55,027 bases of DNA, taken from assembly GCA_035628505.1 (NCBI GenBank), contig DASPJR010000223.1, positions 1 through 55,027 on the forward strand, given 5' to 3'. Positions 47,501 through 55,027 of this stretch are shown here, piece after piece. The notes beneath the pieces were generated by a model. It worked only from the letters and a program-made list of their open reading frames with translations. It was not told where the DNA came from and made no database searches. The translations under genes were made by a program, and so were the position numbers. This DNA comes from DASPJR01 sp035628505. GTDB taxonomy: Bacteria > Planctomycetota > SZUA-567 > H5-PLA8. Numbering within the stretch: position 1 is the first letter of the stretch; the number at the start of each line of letters is the position of its first letter.

Positions 47501-48783
47501 ACCTGCAGGCCGTTGTGGACAACAAGGGTGAAACGGTCGTCCTGAACCGCAACGCTGAAATCAACATCGTCGACGACCGCGGCCGCGAACTGGAAAAGTA
47601 CATCGTCCAGACCGGCTCGATCCTGCTCGTCAAGCAGGACGAAAAGGTCCCCGCGCGCAAGCCAGTTGCCAAGTGGGATCCGCATACGATTCCGATTCTG
47701 ACCGAAGTCGGCGGAAAGATCGCGTTCGAAGAGTTCATCCCGGACGTCACGTTCCGCGAAGAAACGGATACGGCGACGGGCTTCAAGCGCAAGGTCATCG
47801 TTGAACACAAGGGCGACCACCATCCGCAGATCGTGGTCAAGAATGCGGACGGCCAGATCCTGGGCGTGTACTCGATTCCTGAAAAGGCCTTTGTTGAAGT
47901 CGAAGAAGGTCAGGAAGTTGTCCCCGGCCAGCTGGTCGCCAAGACGCCGCGCGAAATGTCCGGTACGCAGGACATCACCGGCGGTCTGCCGCGCGTCACG
48001 GAACTGTTCGAAGCGCGCCGCCCGAAGGATCCGGCCATCATGGCGGAAATCGACGGCGTCGTGGAGTTCGGCGAACGCAAGCGCGGCAAGCGCACGCTGC
48101 TGGTCAAGTCGGACTCCGGGCTGGAGATGGAACACCTCGTGCCGCAGGGCAAGCACATCCTCGTCCGCAAGGGCGACAAGGTGCGCGCCGGCGACCGCCT
48201 GGTGGACGGCCCGCTGATTCCGCACGACATCCTGCGCATCAACGGCGAGGACAAGCTGCAGAGCTACATCCTCAATGAAGTGCAGGCCGTCTACCGCAGC
48301 CAGAGCGTGCGAATCGACGACAAGCACATCGAAATCCTCATCCGCCAGATGATGCGGAAAGTGCAGATCGAGGATCCGGGTGATACCGACTTCCTGCCGA
48401 CCGACGTGGTCAGCCGCATGGAGTTCCAGCGGCGCAACAAGGAAGTGGTGGCACGCGGCGGACGGCCGGGAACGGCCAGTCCGATGCTGCTGGGTATCGC
48501 ACGCGCCTCACTGCAGGCCGAAAGCTGGATCGCGGCGGCATCCTTCCAGGAAACGACGAAGGTGCTGACCGAGGCGGCGATCGGCGGGCGGCGCGACGAA
48601 CTGCGCGGCCTGAAGGAAAACGTGATCCTGGGCCACATCATCCCGGCCGGAACCGGCTTCAAGGACTTCATGCTCAGCATGGTGAAGCGCGAAGAGCCGC
48701 CGGCGCTGGAAGAAGCCGCTCAGGAAGAGATGAAGGAGCTCGGCGCAGGAGTTGGAGCGGCGAGCTTTGGCGGGAAAGACTAA
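44533..48783 (+). CDS. rpoC: DNA-directed RNA polymerase beta' subunit
   Basis: 1416 residues, complete. Zinc site 1: C103, C105, C118, C121. Catalytic magnesium motif NADFDGDQM at 491-499. Zinc site 2 uses the cysteine of GRTACDR and those of LLCEAPQGICALCYG. The C-terminal FQETTKVLTEAAI and GTGF segments are normal. The first ~40 residues (rich in Gly and Pro, GGAGAAPGGGPGPEAGP) extend beyond the usual start, and an in-frame ATG at 44638 (MTAAAEKSYE) could be the ancestral start. The ribosome-binding site before 44533 supports the longer form. The DWECSCGKYKG variant is the planctomycete-like form. Followed by a strong intrinsic terminator. Confidence 0.98.
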   Translation: MIEHTGNPFGGAGAAPGGGPGPEAGPREARSDRGLMTAAAEKSYEKINDFSAVSITLASPNDIRSWSYGEVKKPETINYRSYRAEKDGLFCERIFGPERDWECSCGKYKGIKYKDIICDRCGVKVTHSKVRRSRFGHINLAAPIVHIWFFRSMPSKLGNLLGIKTTALQQVIYFQRYIVTDPGDSGLGRGKLLTEEEYRKAREQFGNTFKAEMGAEAVRELLRHINLKELADTLRQQLKESKSKQKTETYIKRLRIIDALVASGNNPEWMVMDVIPVIPPDLRPLVPLESGNFATSDLNDLYRRVINRNNRLRKLLDLNAPGVIIRNEKRMLQQAVDALFDNGRCKRAVLGTGNRPLKSLTDMIKGKQGRFRENLLGKRVDYSARSVIVIGPDLRLNQCGLPKKIALELFQPFIIRKLKEQGYADTIKSAKKILERKDDEVWDVLEEVIKGHPVLLNRAPTLHRMGIQAFYPVLVEGDAIKLHPLVCAGFNADFDGDQMAVHLPLSLEAQVEAGMLMISTNNIFSPAHGNPVITPDLDIVMGTYFLTSEGKNIKGQGMAFGTKEEVFLALDEGRVGKRAKIKVRIKNRKVLGPEGVMTSKNGLFETTVGRVIFNDILPEGMPYYNMTLDKGKLKKVVSDCYQILSRSDTVELLDRLKKNGFHEATMSGISFAASDLKIPRGKEAVVAEADKKVAQIQKSYERGIITDGERYRLTIDVWTHVREKIWKDVMDELKYDERPEDPHYINPIYYIVHSGSRGNLQQIGQLAGIRGLMAKPSGVIIETPIKANFREGLKGLEYFSSTHGARKGLADTALKTANSGYLTRKLVEVAQDVVITMHDCGTQNGLTKGAIYRGEQIELNLADAIRGRTACDRITHLITGEAIVTEGQLITPAVAAKIEDFLGRDGKIRVRSPLLCEAPQGICALCYGMDMSTGALVETGTATGVIAAQSVGEPGTQLTMRTFHVGGLGQRTVEESEVRTRSAGTVKFANLQAVVDNKGETVVLNRNAEINIVDDRGRELEKYIVQTGSILLVKQDEKVPARKPVAKWDPHTIPILTEVGGKIAFEEFIPDVTFREETDTATGFKRKVIVEHKGDHHPQIVVKNADGQILGVYSIPEKAFVEVEEGQEVVPGQLVAKTPREMSGTQDITGGLPRVTELFEARRPKDPAIMAEIDGVVEFGERKRGKRTLLVKSDSGLEMEHLVPQGKHILVRKGDKVRAGDRLVDGPLIPHDILRINGEDKLQSYILNEVQAVYRSQSVRIDDKHIEILIRQMMRKVQIEDPGDTDFLPTDVVSRMEFQRRNKEVVARGGRPGTASPMLLGIARASLQAESWIAAASFQETTKVLTEAAIGGRRDELRGLKENVILGHIIPAGTGFKDFMLSMVKREEPPALEEAAQEEMKELGAGVGAASFGGKD

Positions 48784-48816
48784 AAGATAGAAGACTAAAA
48801 CTGGAATGCAGTAAGA

Positions 48817-48845
48817 GCGGGAAGCGTGAGCTTCCCGCTTCCTAT
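48817..48845 (+). terminator. Intrinsic terminator of the rpoBC operon
   Basis: Perfect 9-bp stem GCGGGAAGC-gtga-GCTTCCCGC (48817-48838) followed by ttcctatt, 33 bases after the rpoC stop. The T-run is interrupted but position and stem are convincing. Confidence 0.8.
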
Positions 48846-48875
48846 TAGAGGGCTATTGAACTAGGCGGGAGCTTT

Positions 48876-49589
48876 ATGGGAATTGCGGATTGGTTTCTTC
48901 GAAACAAGAACAAATCAGTATCTCCGGGCGGCTCAAGGCTGTTCACACATGACAAGAGTCAGGAAGTGTCCCAAATGGGTTTCAGCGAAACGTCAACATT
49001 GCCTTTCGTTGAACTTCGCGAACGCGTCTATTCTCAATTGTTCGGCGAATGCGAAGGCGTAAGTCATGAATTAATGCCGCTAGTTCCGCACATTGACGTC
49101 TATGTGTATAAACCAAATTCAGAACGACCGTTTTATACGCTTATCTCGGGAGGCATGAGCGATCTTCCCATGAATCTGAACAAGGATGTCGACCCAAAAT
49201 GCGCACGCGCGGAAGTCGTACTCTATGTCGTAAAACCTGAAGAGCGCTTTATTGAATTGGTTCGATACTTTGCGCGTTATCCTCACCAATGGCAGACATG
49301 GTTTGGCTTTGGACATACGGTTCCAAATGGGGGAATGCCGCCGCAACCCTTATTCGATGGCGCCTGCCTAGATACGATGTTGTTCATGCCAACAATCATA
49401 GGCGCTGATAAACAGCTTTCGGAAAAGCTAATCATTGAGTCAGACCCGGTGAATCTGTTGTGGGCGGTTCCAATTACATCTCAAGAACGTGAACTGAAAC
49501 TGGAAAGCGGTATGGACGCGCTGCTTTCCATTTTTGATAAAGTGAAACACCCGGTCGTGCTGAATCCAAAACGTAAGAGTTACGTGTAG
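48876..49589 (+). CDS. SUFU (suppressor of fused) domain protein
   Basis: 237 residues. SUFU-type domain from about 45 on: HIDVYVYKPNSERPFYTLISGGMSDLPM and KCARAEVVLYVVKPEE are strong family matches, as is PNGGMPPQPLFDGACLDTMLFMP. GGGAG five bases before ATG sets the start. In bacteria, SUFU-domain proteins are common among polymorphic-toxin immunity proteins, which protect against a cognate toxin, but no toxin gene is visible next to it. Codon use is more AT-rich than in rpoC, suggesting acquired DNA. It lies 3 bp before the RhuM gene. Confidence 0.85.
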   Translation: MGIADWFLRNKNKSVSPGGSRLFTHDKSQEVSQMGFSETSTLPFVELRERVYSQLFGECEGVSHELMPLVPHIDVYVYKPNSERPFYTLISGGMSDLPMNLNKDVDPKCARAEVVLYVVKPEERFIELVRYFARYPHQWQTWFGFGHTVPNGGMPPQPLFDGACLDTMLFMPTIIGADKQLSEKLIIESDPVNLLWAVPITSQERELKLESGMDALLSIFDKVKHPVVLNPKRKSYV

Positions 49590-49592
49590 CCT

Positions 49593-50192
49593 ATGAGCAA
49601 CCCCGGCGGTGAACTCATTCTCTGGCAGAGCGATGACAAGCGCACGCGCATCAACGTGCGGCTTGAGGGCGAGACCGTCTGGCTGAATCAGCGACAGTTG
49701 GCAGAATTGTTTCAAAAAGACGTAAGAACGATTAACGAACACATCCAAAATATTTTCGATGAAGGCGAACTCCAGCGGGAGGCAACTATCCGGAATTTCC
49801 GGATAGTTCAAAAAGAGGGCGATCGCGAAGTTTCACGCGATATTGAGTTCTACAACCTCGATGTCATCATCTCCGTCGGATATCGCGTGCGCTCTCCCCG
49901 AGGCACGCAGTTTCGAGTCTGGGCCACACAGCGGCTGAAAGAATACATGATCAAAGGCTTCGTCATGGATGACGAACGCCTGAAAGAAGGGCGCGGGCCG
50001 GATTACTTCGATGAATTGCTCGAACGCATCCGCGACATCCACGCGTCGGAGCGACGCTTTTATCAGAAAATCACCGACATCTACGCGACCAGTGTCGACT
50101 ACGATAAGAATGCTCAGATCACCAAAGACTTCTTCGCGACGGTGCAGAACAAACTGCATTGGGCCATTCACGGCCACACGGCGGCGGAATGA
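49593..50192 (+). pseudogene. RhuM family protein, N-terminal part of a deleted gene
   Basis: 199 residues. Strong match to the RhuM family: ILWQSDDKRTRINVRLEGETVWLNQ, LAELFQKDVRTINEHI, a DIEFYNLDVIISVGYRVRS segment, GTQFRVWATQRLKEYMIKGF and HASERRFYQKITDIYATS. It ends at NKLHWAIHGHTAAE with TGA at 50190-50192. Intact RhuM proteins are about 330 residues and run on for another ~130. Here the next gene (50189-50398) carries only the last part. About 80 codons appear deleted at the join. The family has an unclear role (named from a Salmonella pathogenicity island) and has toxin/antitoxin-like HTH features. ATGA overlap leaves translation of both parts possible. Confidence 0.8.
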
Positions 50193-50398
50193 CGCATGCG
50201 GGAAAAGTCACCGCGCAACTGGCGGAAGAAATTGCTTTGAAACAGTTCGGCCTGTTCGAGGAGCGTCGCCGGGAGGTTGAAGCCACGCAGCCGACGAGCG
50301 ATTTCGACAAGGCTATTGAAGCGCTGGATTTGAAAAAGCTTCCGAAGCCAAAGCGACGCAAGAAGAGCGATGATGGGTCCAGCCCTGGAAAGAAATAG
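50189..50398 (+). pseudogene. RhuM family protein, C-terminal fragment
   Basis: 69 residues starting MTHAGKVTAQLAEE, which corresponds to the C-terminal segment of intact RhuM proteins (THAGKVS...LAEE, then QPTSDFD). Starts in the ATGA overlap with the N-terminal fragment and ends in a Lys-rich tail. Together the two pieces represent one gene with an internal deletion that shifted the frame. Confidence 0.75.
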
Positions 50399-50482
50399 TT
50401 TAGGCGTGACCCGAATTTCGTTTGAAGCGTTTACTTTTCTGACGATCTATCTAAGGTCGAAGTGTCGGGGAGTCCATTCTGC

Positions 50483-51745
50483 ATGCGGCCAGGATCGATC
50501 AGCCTGATCGGTGTCTACGCCCTGCTTCTGGCAGCTGCGCTCGCTCACGCCGGTTCGGATGTGGTCGTCGAGGAATGGCGCAAAGTTCTCGAAGAGGAAA
50601 AGAAGAAAAAGTCCGCGGAAAAAACGGCGCCCATCCGCGTCATTCCGTTCCTGACGCAGGGCTCGCTCGAAAGTTCCGCCACCACCCTGCCCCAGCCCGC
50701 GCGCGTTGAAACCGTCGGCACGGGCGCCAAAGATCTTTCCGCGCCAGATCCGGCGCGCAAAACACCCGTCGTCTCGCCCGGCGTGCGGCTGGAGATTGCC
50801 GGCCCGAGGGAATTGATGCAGCTCGACTGGCGTACGCAGATTGAAAATCCAGACGACGCCAGCAAGCCCTACCGCAACCTTGAACAGACCCGCGCGCTGC
50901 TCAAGTTCGATTACGATACCTGCTTCTGGCAGGCGCAGAACGTTCACACATCCACGTTCAAGCCGGATGAAGTGTCCGGCACGCACCGGCCGCAGTCGTG
51001 GGTCGATGAGAATTCGTTTCTTATTGGCCGGCGCATTGAGAAGGCGACACTCACGTACGAATTCAAAAAGCGCGCGTGGGAAGACGATGCCAATCGCACG
51101 TTCGCCAAAGAGCAGCGCAGCTACGGGCTCTCGTACAAAATCATGGATTACGTTCAGCCCTTCACGGCTTACACGACCGGCCGCGGAATCGACGGAACCG
51201 AGGGGCCGCTCACAATTGGCGGCTACAATCCGGCTGAATGGGATGCGGTCAAGGGCGGATTGAAAAGCAATATTGCCAGGGGGCTTGATTGGACGGGCTC
51301 CGTCGAGGTCAAAGATCTTCACAAGCGCGAAGAGGAAGGCCTCGCGCGCTGGCGCCTGGACGAGGAAGTACAGGACCGCATGTACCTGCGCACCGCGCTG
51401 AACTGGGAGCCGCTTCCGAAGACCACGCGCATCAACCTGCAGTGGAACCGCGAGGAAGACCTCATGAGCCAGGCCGAAGGGCAGAATCTGCGCATGGGCG
51501 TCGCACACAGATGGAGCGAGCGCTTCAGCACCGAAGTCGGGCGCTCCGTCGGTTTCGAATCGCGGCCGTCGTCGGCGGGAGTTAAAACCGCGCAAGAGAG
51601 CATCGCCGCGCAGTACCAGCTGCAGCGCCGCGCGACGCTGATGTGGCAGTTCGATCAGTCCGAGAAAGAAACCACCTCGCCATTGGGCGAATCGAGTTTC
51701 GACGTTCAGCGGTCCATGCGCGTGGAGATGAAAATCCGCTGGTGA
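50483..51745 (+). CDS. Probable outer-membrane beta-barrel protein
   Basis: 420 residues from ATG 50483, chosen because GGGGAG lies nine bases upstream; a start seven codons earlier is possible. Signal peptide at about 1-24 (SISLIGVYALLLAAALAHA). A short charged helix (EEWRKVLEEEKKKK) and a Pro/Thr-rich stretch follow. From about 100 onward, alternating amphipathic strands are seen (LMQLDWRTQIEN, ATLTYEFKKR, YGLSYKIMDYVQPFTAY, RINLQWNREED, ATLMWQFDQSE), ending in KIRW, an aromatic C-terminus as in barrel targeting signals. Specific family not recognised. Its stop overlaps the mutY start. Confidence is moderate for the barrel, low for any transport role. Confidence 0.7.
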   Translation: MRPGSISLIGVYALLLAAALAHAGSDVVVEEWRKVLEEEKKKKSAEKTAPIRVIPFLTQGSLESSATTLPQPARVETVGTGAKDLSAPDPARKTPVVSPGVRLEIAGPRELMQLDWRTQIENPDDASKPYRNLEQTRALLKFDYDTCFWQAQNVHTSTFKPDEVSGTHRPQSWVDENSFLIGRRIEKATLTYEFKKRAWEDDANRTFAKEQRSYGLSYKIMDYVQPFTAYTTGRGIDGTEGPLTIGGYNPAEWDAVKGGLKSNIARGLDWTGSVEVKDLHKREEEGLARWRLDEEVQDRMYLRTALNWEPLPKTTRINLQWNREEDLMSQAEGQNLRMGVAHRWSERFSTEVGRSVGFESRPSSAGVKTAQESIAAQYQLQRRATLMWQFDQSEKETTSPLGESSFDVQRSMRVEMKIRW

Positions 51746-52899
51746 GTGCCACCTCCACTTCAAAACGCCAAGACGCGAAGGCGCCAAGAACGGCGACTGC
51801 ATTCGAGAAAGAAAGTTTCGTTCGCGAACTTGTGGCGTGGTTCGAGCGTAGCCAGCGTCCAATGCCGTGGCGGCTCACGCGCGATCCCTACCGCATCTGG
51901 CTCAGCGAAATCATGCTGCAGCAGACGCAAGTCGCGACCGTCATTCCTTATTACGAACGCTTCGTTGCGCGCTACCCAACCGTGCGCGACCTCGCAGCCG
52001 CGAACGTAGACGAGGTACTCAAGCTCTGGGCCGGGCTCGGTTACTACAGCCGCGCGCGCAACCTGCATCGCGGCGCGCAGACGATCGTCGAGCGCTTTGG
52101 CGGCGTAGTTCCAGACACGCCCGAGCTCATCCGCGAAGTGCCGGGAATCGGACCATACACTGCGGGCGCGATTCTAAGCATTGCCTATCAGAAAGCCGTG
52201 CCACTTGTGGATGGAAACGTAGCACGCGTTTTTTCGCGTCTGCGGCTCATTGAAGGCGATTGGCGCACACCGCAGACTCGCAAAACATTGTGGGCGCTTG
52301 CCGAGGAGCTTGTATCGGTCTGCGCGGCTGAATCGCGGCAGCCGGGCGATTTCAACCAGGCGCTGATGGAACTCGGCGCAACAATCTGCTCGCCGCGTTC
52401 ACCGCAGTGCCTGATCTGCCCGGTAAATGCGCACTGTCTGGCCTACGCGCAGAGCAAGCAGGAACTTTTCCCGCAGGTCGAGAAGAAAGCCGAGGTGCCG
52501 CGCTGGCCGCTGCGCGCGTGGATCGTTCGCGACTCGCGCGGACGGCTGCTGTTTGCCCAGCGCGAACCAGACGGCCTCTTCGGCGGGCTGTGGGAAGTGC
52601 CGACGGAAAAGATCGCGCCAAAAGAGAAGAAGGCGGCGACGCTCGGCCGAGTCAAACACGTGCTCAGCCACCGCGAGCTCGATATTCACATCTGCAGTGC
52701 CGAGTACGGTAAACGTTTCTCGGCGAAATCGAAACCCGAGGCGTTCGAGTGCTGGTCAGGGGCGTATGTAAAATTTAAATGGCTGACGCTCGCAGAGGCG
52801 CTGCGCGGAAATGCGATCGCGCTCTCGTCAGTGCAGAAGAAAATCCTCGCGGCGCTCCACACCAGGAATTCTACTGATAGAAGCCGGAAACCATTATGA
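51742..52899 (+). CDS. mutY: A/G-specific adenine DNA glycosylase
   Basis: 385 residues from GTG 51742, which overlaps the TGA of the barrel gene (GTGA). It removes adenine mispaired with 8-oxoguanine. Catalytic Glu56 in WLSEIMLQQTQ, helix-hairpin-helix VPGIGPYTAGA, catalytic Asp157 in LVDGNVARV, and the 4Fe-4S cluster C216-x6-C223-x2-C226-x5-C232. The C-terminal Nudix-like recognition domain (about 250-360) includes GRLLFAQREPDGLFGGLWEVP and LSHRELDIHI. The first ~18 codons include a copy of the cgccaag-type repeat (SKRQDAKAPR), so the N-terminus is atypical and the start may be later. The 3' end overlaps the convergent GspF-like gene by 29 bases. Confidence 0.96.
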   Translation: MSATSTSKRQDAKAPRTATAFEKESFVRELVAWFERSQRPMPWRLTRDPYRIWLSEIMLQQTQVATVIPYYERFVARYPTVRDLAAANVDEVLKLWAGLGYYSRARNLHRGAQTIVERFGGVVPDTPELIREVPGIGPYTAGAILSIAYQKAVPLVDGNVARVFSRLRLIEGDWRTPQTRKTLWALAEELVSVCAAESRQPGDFNQALMELGATICSPRSPQCLICPVNAHCLAYAQSKQELFPQVEKKAEVPRWPLRAWIVRDSRGRLLFAQREPDGLFGGLWEVPTEKIAPKEKKAATLGRVKHVLSHRELDIHICSAEYGKRFSAKSKPEAFECWSGAYVKFKWLTLAEALRGNAIALSSVQKKILAALHTRNSTDRSRKPL

Positions 52900-53842
52900 C
52901 CATGCGCAGGATCTGCAGAATGATGAACCCGGCGACCAGCGCGTAGAGCAGCCGCGGCAGCCATGCCGCGAGTTCTTCAATCGCACGCGTGTAGTCGTCG
53001 CGGCAGGCAGAAGCGATGCGGCCGAGCATCGCATCGAGATTGCCTGACTTCTCACCGACCTCGATCATGTGAATAATCTGCTGCGGCCAGAGCGGACCAG
53101 AGCGCATGACGCTCGACAGCGGCACGCCGCCTTTTGTCACGCGCTCGGCGAAGCCTTTAATGCCCTCACGGTAAATGCTGTTCGACGCGCTGCGCGCACA
53201 GATTTCGAGCGCGTTCGAAATACTGATCCCGGCACCGAGCAGAACCGAGAGCGTCGACGCGAATTCGCTGAGGCTGCGGTTGATCTCAACGCCTGAAACG
53301 ATCGGCAGCTTGAGCAGCAGCCTGTCGTTTGCCGGATTTCGAGCCGCAAGGGTGCGTTCGAGCAAACGCCACAGTGCGTACGCGACTGCGAGCGGAAGCA
53401 GCGCACTGGCGATATAGCCGCCCACGCCGCTGTTTCCGCCGATAAAGGCCGGCAGCGGCGCGACGAATGATGCGATCAGCAGCACGATCACCGGCAGCGC
53501 CATCTTCGCGCGGATTTTCTGCCGCGCCGCATACCACAATTCGCGCTGCGCGACGACCGAGTCCAGCACCGCCTCCACGCGCCCGCTCTGCCAGCCCGCG
53601 ACGATCACAGCGCGCTCGGACTCGCACAAGGCCGGCTTCAGGCAGTCCATCATTCCGCCAATGCCATCCCCGCTCGATGCGCGCACTGCCGCCTGCTGAA
53701 AACAGGATCGCCCCGCCGGATCGGCGCAGATCGTCGCACAGCCGTCGAGCGCGTCGCTGACACTGATTCCCGCGTTGTGCTGCACGCGCCAGGTCCGCAG
53801 CGCTTCGGTAACAGAATGATCGAGCGGATCGATGGCCATCAT
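52871..53842 (-). CDS. Type II secretion GspF-like inner-membrane protein
   Basis: 323 residues. GspF-type topology: an N-terminal helical domain (about 1-110), TM pair near 115-155, a second homologous domain (about 175-280, with LPIVSGVEINRSLSEFASTLSVLLGAGISISNALE and VTKGGVPLSSVMRSGPLWPQQIIHMIEVGEKSGNLD, characteristic of F proteins) and a C-terminal TM (about 298-320). F proteins are the polytopic inner-membrane part of type II secretion or type IV pilus machines. It is shorter than the ~400 residues usual for GspF, because the N-terminal part is reduced. The start overlaps the stop of the serine hydrolase gene (TAATG), so the two are translationally coupled. No other gsp core genes are nearby. 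Confidence 0.88.
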   Translation of the reverse strand: MMAIDPLDHSVTEALRTWRVQHNAGISVSDALDGCATICADPAGRSCFQQAAVRASSGDGIGGMMDCLKPALCESERAVIVAGWQSGRVEAVLDSVVAQRELWYAARQKIRAKMALPVIVLLIASFVAPLPAFIGGNSGVGGYIASALLPLAVAYALWRLLERTLAARNPANDRLLLKLPIVSGVEINRSLSEFASTLSVLLGAGISISNALEICARSASNSIYREGIKGFAERVTKGGVPLSSVMRSGPLWPQQIIHMIEVGEKSGNLDAMLGRIASACRDDYTRAIEELAAWLPRLLYALVAGFIILQILRMVIMVSGFYQ

Positions 53843-54957
53843 TATTCTCCGCCAACCAGCGAGAGATCTTCATAGATCGCGCTGTTCACGTCTCGGCAGC
53901 GGACGTCATGTTTGTCTTCGCCGGGCGTTCCGTTGAAGACCCAGGCAACAACCAGTCCGCGCTCAGGGTCTGCGAATGCAGAGGATGACTGATAACCGCC
54001 GTGGCCGAACGTGCGCGGCGAGCAGTGCCGGCCGTAGCCATAGGGCGCGGTTTCTTTTCCGTAATGATTGGAGTCGATGACGAAGCCAAGGCCCCAATCC
54101 ATCTTGTGATTGAAGGTGTGATCGTGCAGGTCGACGCGGTGCCGCGCCGTGAGTGCCTCAACCGTTTGCGGCGAAAGAACTTTTTTGCCGCCGAATGTTC
54201 CGCGCGCGAGCAGCATTTCGTAAAAGCGGCCGAGTTCGCGCACGGGTCCGTGTCCACTGCCGCCGGGACGGCATACAGCGCAGCGTTCTTCGCTGTCGAA
54301 GAGCTGCGGGAATTGCGGCGTGCGTTCCGTGTTATGCAGAATGCCGATGCGCTCGCCGTACGCGCGGTAGCGTTCGGGCGGAATTGCGAGCCACGAATCG
54401 TTCATGCCGAGCGGCCGGAAGATTTCCTCATCCACGTACGTCTCAAACGCGCGGCCGTCGAGGCGGCGGATGATTTCGGCGAGCATGAACCAACTCGACG
54501 CGGGATGATAGCCGGCCTTCTCCCCGGGAACCCAGCCATGCTCGAGCTTCGCAGCGCAGATGCGCGCGATAATCTGGTCCCACGGATCGGCACTCCAGCG
54601 CGCCTCCACGCGAAAACCGCCGGTGTGCGTCAGCGCATGGCGAATCGTAATCGGTGCTTTGCCGTTCACGCCAAATTCTGGAACGAACTTTTCGATGCGA
54701 TCGTCGAGATCGACCCTGCCTTGTTCCCACAGCTGGGCGAGCGCTACCGCGCCCAGCGGTTTCGTCGCGGACATCCACAGCATGATCGTGTCGCTGCTCA
54801 TCGGTACGCCGGGCCGCGATTCGCCAATGCCGGCGTTGACGATTTCTTTTCCCTGAAGCGAGACGAAGATTTGCGCGCCAATATGCAGGCCGGCGGCCAG
54901 GCCCTGCTCAATAATGGCGGCGGTGCGCGGAAGCGAATCCTGGAGCGGCGTGGGCAT
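53842..54957 (-). CDS. Serine hydrolase, beta-lactamase / penicillin-binding-protein-like fold
   Basis: 371 residues from ATG 54957; the frame is open for 19 codons more, neither start having a clear ribosome-binding site. Catalytic S-x-x-K (SATK, Ser63 and Lys66), a Tyr150 motif (YHPAS, in place of Y-x-N), and HGGY near residue 333 in place of K-T-G. DLDDRIEKFVPEFG and ITIRHALTHTGGF are typical of the class C beta-lactamase-like esterase group. No signal peptide is evident, so it is probably a cytoplasmic esterase or peptidase rather than a true beta-lactamase. Coupled to the GspF-like gene downstream. Confidence 0.9.
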   Translation of the reverse strand: MPTPLQDSLPRTAAIIEQGLAAGLHIGAQIFVSLQGKEIVNAGIGESRPGVPMSSDTIMLWMSATKPLGAVALAQLWEQGRVDLDDRIEKFVPEFGVNGKAPITIRHALTHTGGFRVEARWSADPWDQIIARICAAKLEHGWVPGEKAGYHPASSWFMLAEIIRRLDGRAFETYVDEEIFRPLGMNDSWLAIPPERYRAYGERIGILHNTERTPQFPQLFDSEERCAVCRPGGSGHGPVRELGRFYEMLLARGTFGGKKVLSPQTVEALTARHRVDLHDHTFNHKMDWGLGFVIDSNHYGKETAPYGYGRHCSPRTFGHGGYQSSSAFADPERGLVVAWVFNGTPGEDKHDVRCRDVNSAIYEDLSLVGGE

Positions 54958-55027
54958 GCTGCGAATGTAGTGCACTTTTGTCCGCGGAAAAATGGGAAAT
55001 CGTCGAGGGCGCAAGGGGGCGAAGCGT

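Noticed and set aside
53842..54957. True beta-lactamase (resistance gene)
   Set aside because: The S-x-x-K is present, but the Y-x-N and K-T-G motifs are replaced and no signal peptide is seen; it fits the esterase/peptidase-like branch better.

Overview
The window is 55 kb of GC-rich bacterial chromosome, most likely from the PVC group and probably a planctomycete or close relative. Evidence for this: a paired DUF1501 protein and multi-haem-motif PSCyt1/DUF1549/DUF1553 protein, an N-terminal RpoC region (DWECSCGKYKG... followed by CDRCGVKVTH) and an RpoB N-terminus that resemble planctomycetal sequences as I remember them, a formylglycine sulfatase, an ECF sigma factor paired with a FecR-LamG membrane protein, and an Uma2 nuclease. 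A WaaA-type Kdo transferase and type II secretion components point to an LPS-bearing outer membrane. The phylum call is from memory and not from a search.

Layout. 1-1200: an IS200-like (RAYT-type) Y1 transposase embedded in palindromic repeats, with a gene-less copy on the left and a short remnant of a second transposase gene on the right. 1211-9738 (minus): a probable three-gene operon of an OB-fold membrane protein (YqiJ-like), a flotillin (YqiK-like) and a giant AAA+ ATPase. 9936-18788 (minus): waaA, sulfatase, DUF1501, Uma2, PSCyt1/DUF1549/DUF1553. 18980-26352: S9 peptidase, a palindromic element, a type I phosphodiesterase-like enzyme preceded by a striking tandem-hairpin region with an intrinsic terminator, a sugar isomerase-like TIM barrel, a DUF3592 protein and an atypical Nramp-family transporter. 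26609-34317 (minus): an ECF sigma factor, its coupled FecR-LamG partner, a 1644-residue GspK-like pseudopilin and a small secreted protein. 34477-40129: two related surface-fibre proteins (phage-tail-fibre repeats plus YadA-head-like repeats) with a GNAT and a VOC gene between them. 40622-48783: rpoB and rpoC, without the usual upstream ribosomal protein genes. 48876-50398: a SUFU-domain gene and an internally deleted, split RhuM gene. 50483-54957: an outer-membrane barrel candidate, mutY, a GspF-like protein and a beta-lactamase-fold serine hydrolase.

How it may work together (inference): 26609-40129 looks like an envelope locus in which an ECF sigma/anti-sigma-like pair lies next to, and divergent from, a chimeric fibre protein, with a very large pseudopilin-like protein in the same block. 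The ATPase-flotillin-OB-fold operon is a membrane-microdomain module of unknown purpose. The best candidates for something undescribed are the tandem structured element at 22509-22727, the giant GspK-like protein with the fibre genes, the Nramp homologue lacking both metal-site motifs, and the transposase with its palindrome family. No tRNA, rRNA or CRISPR array was recognised.
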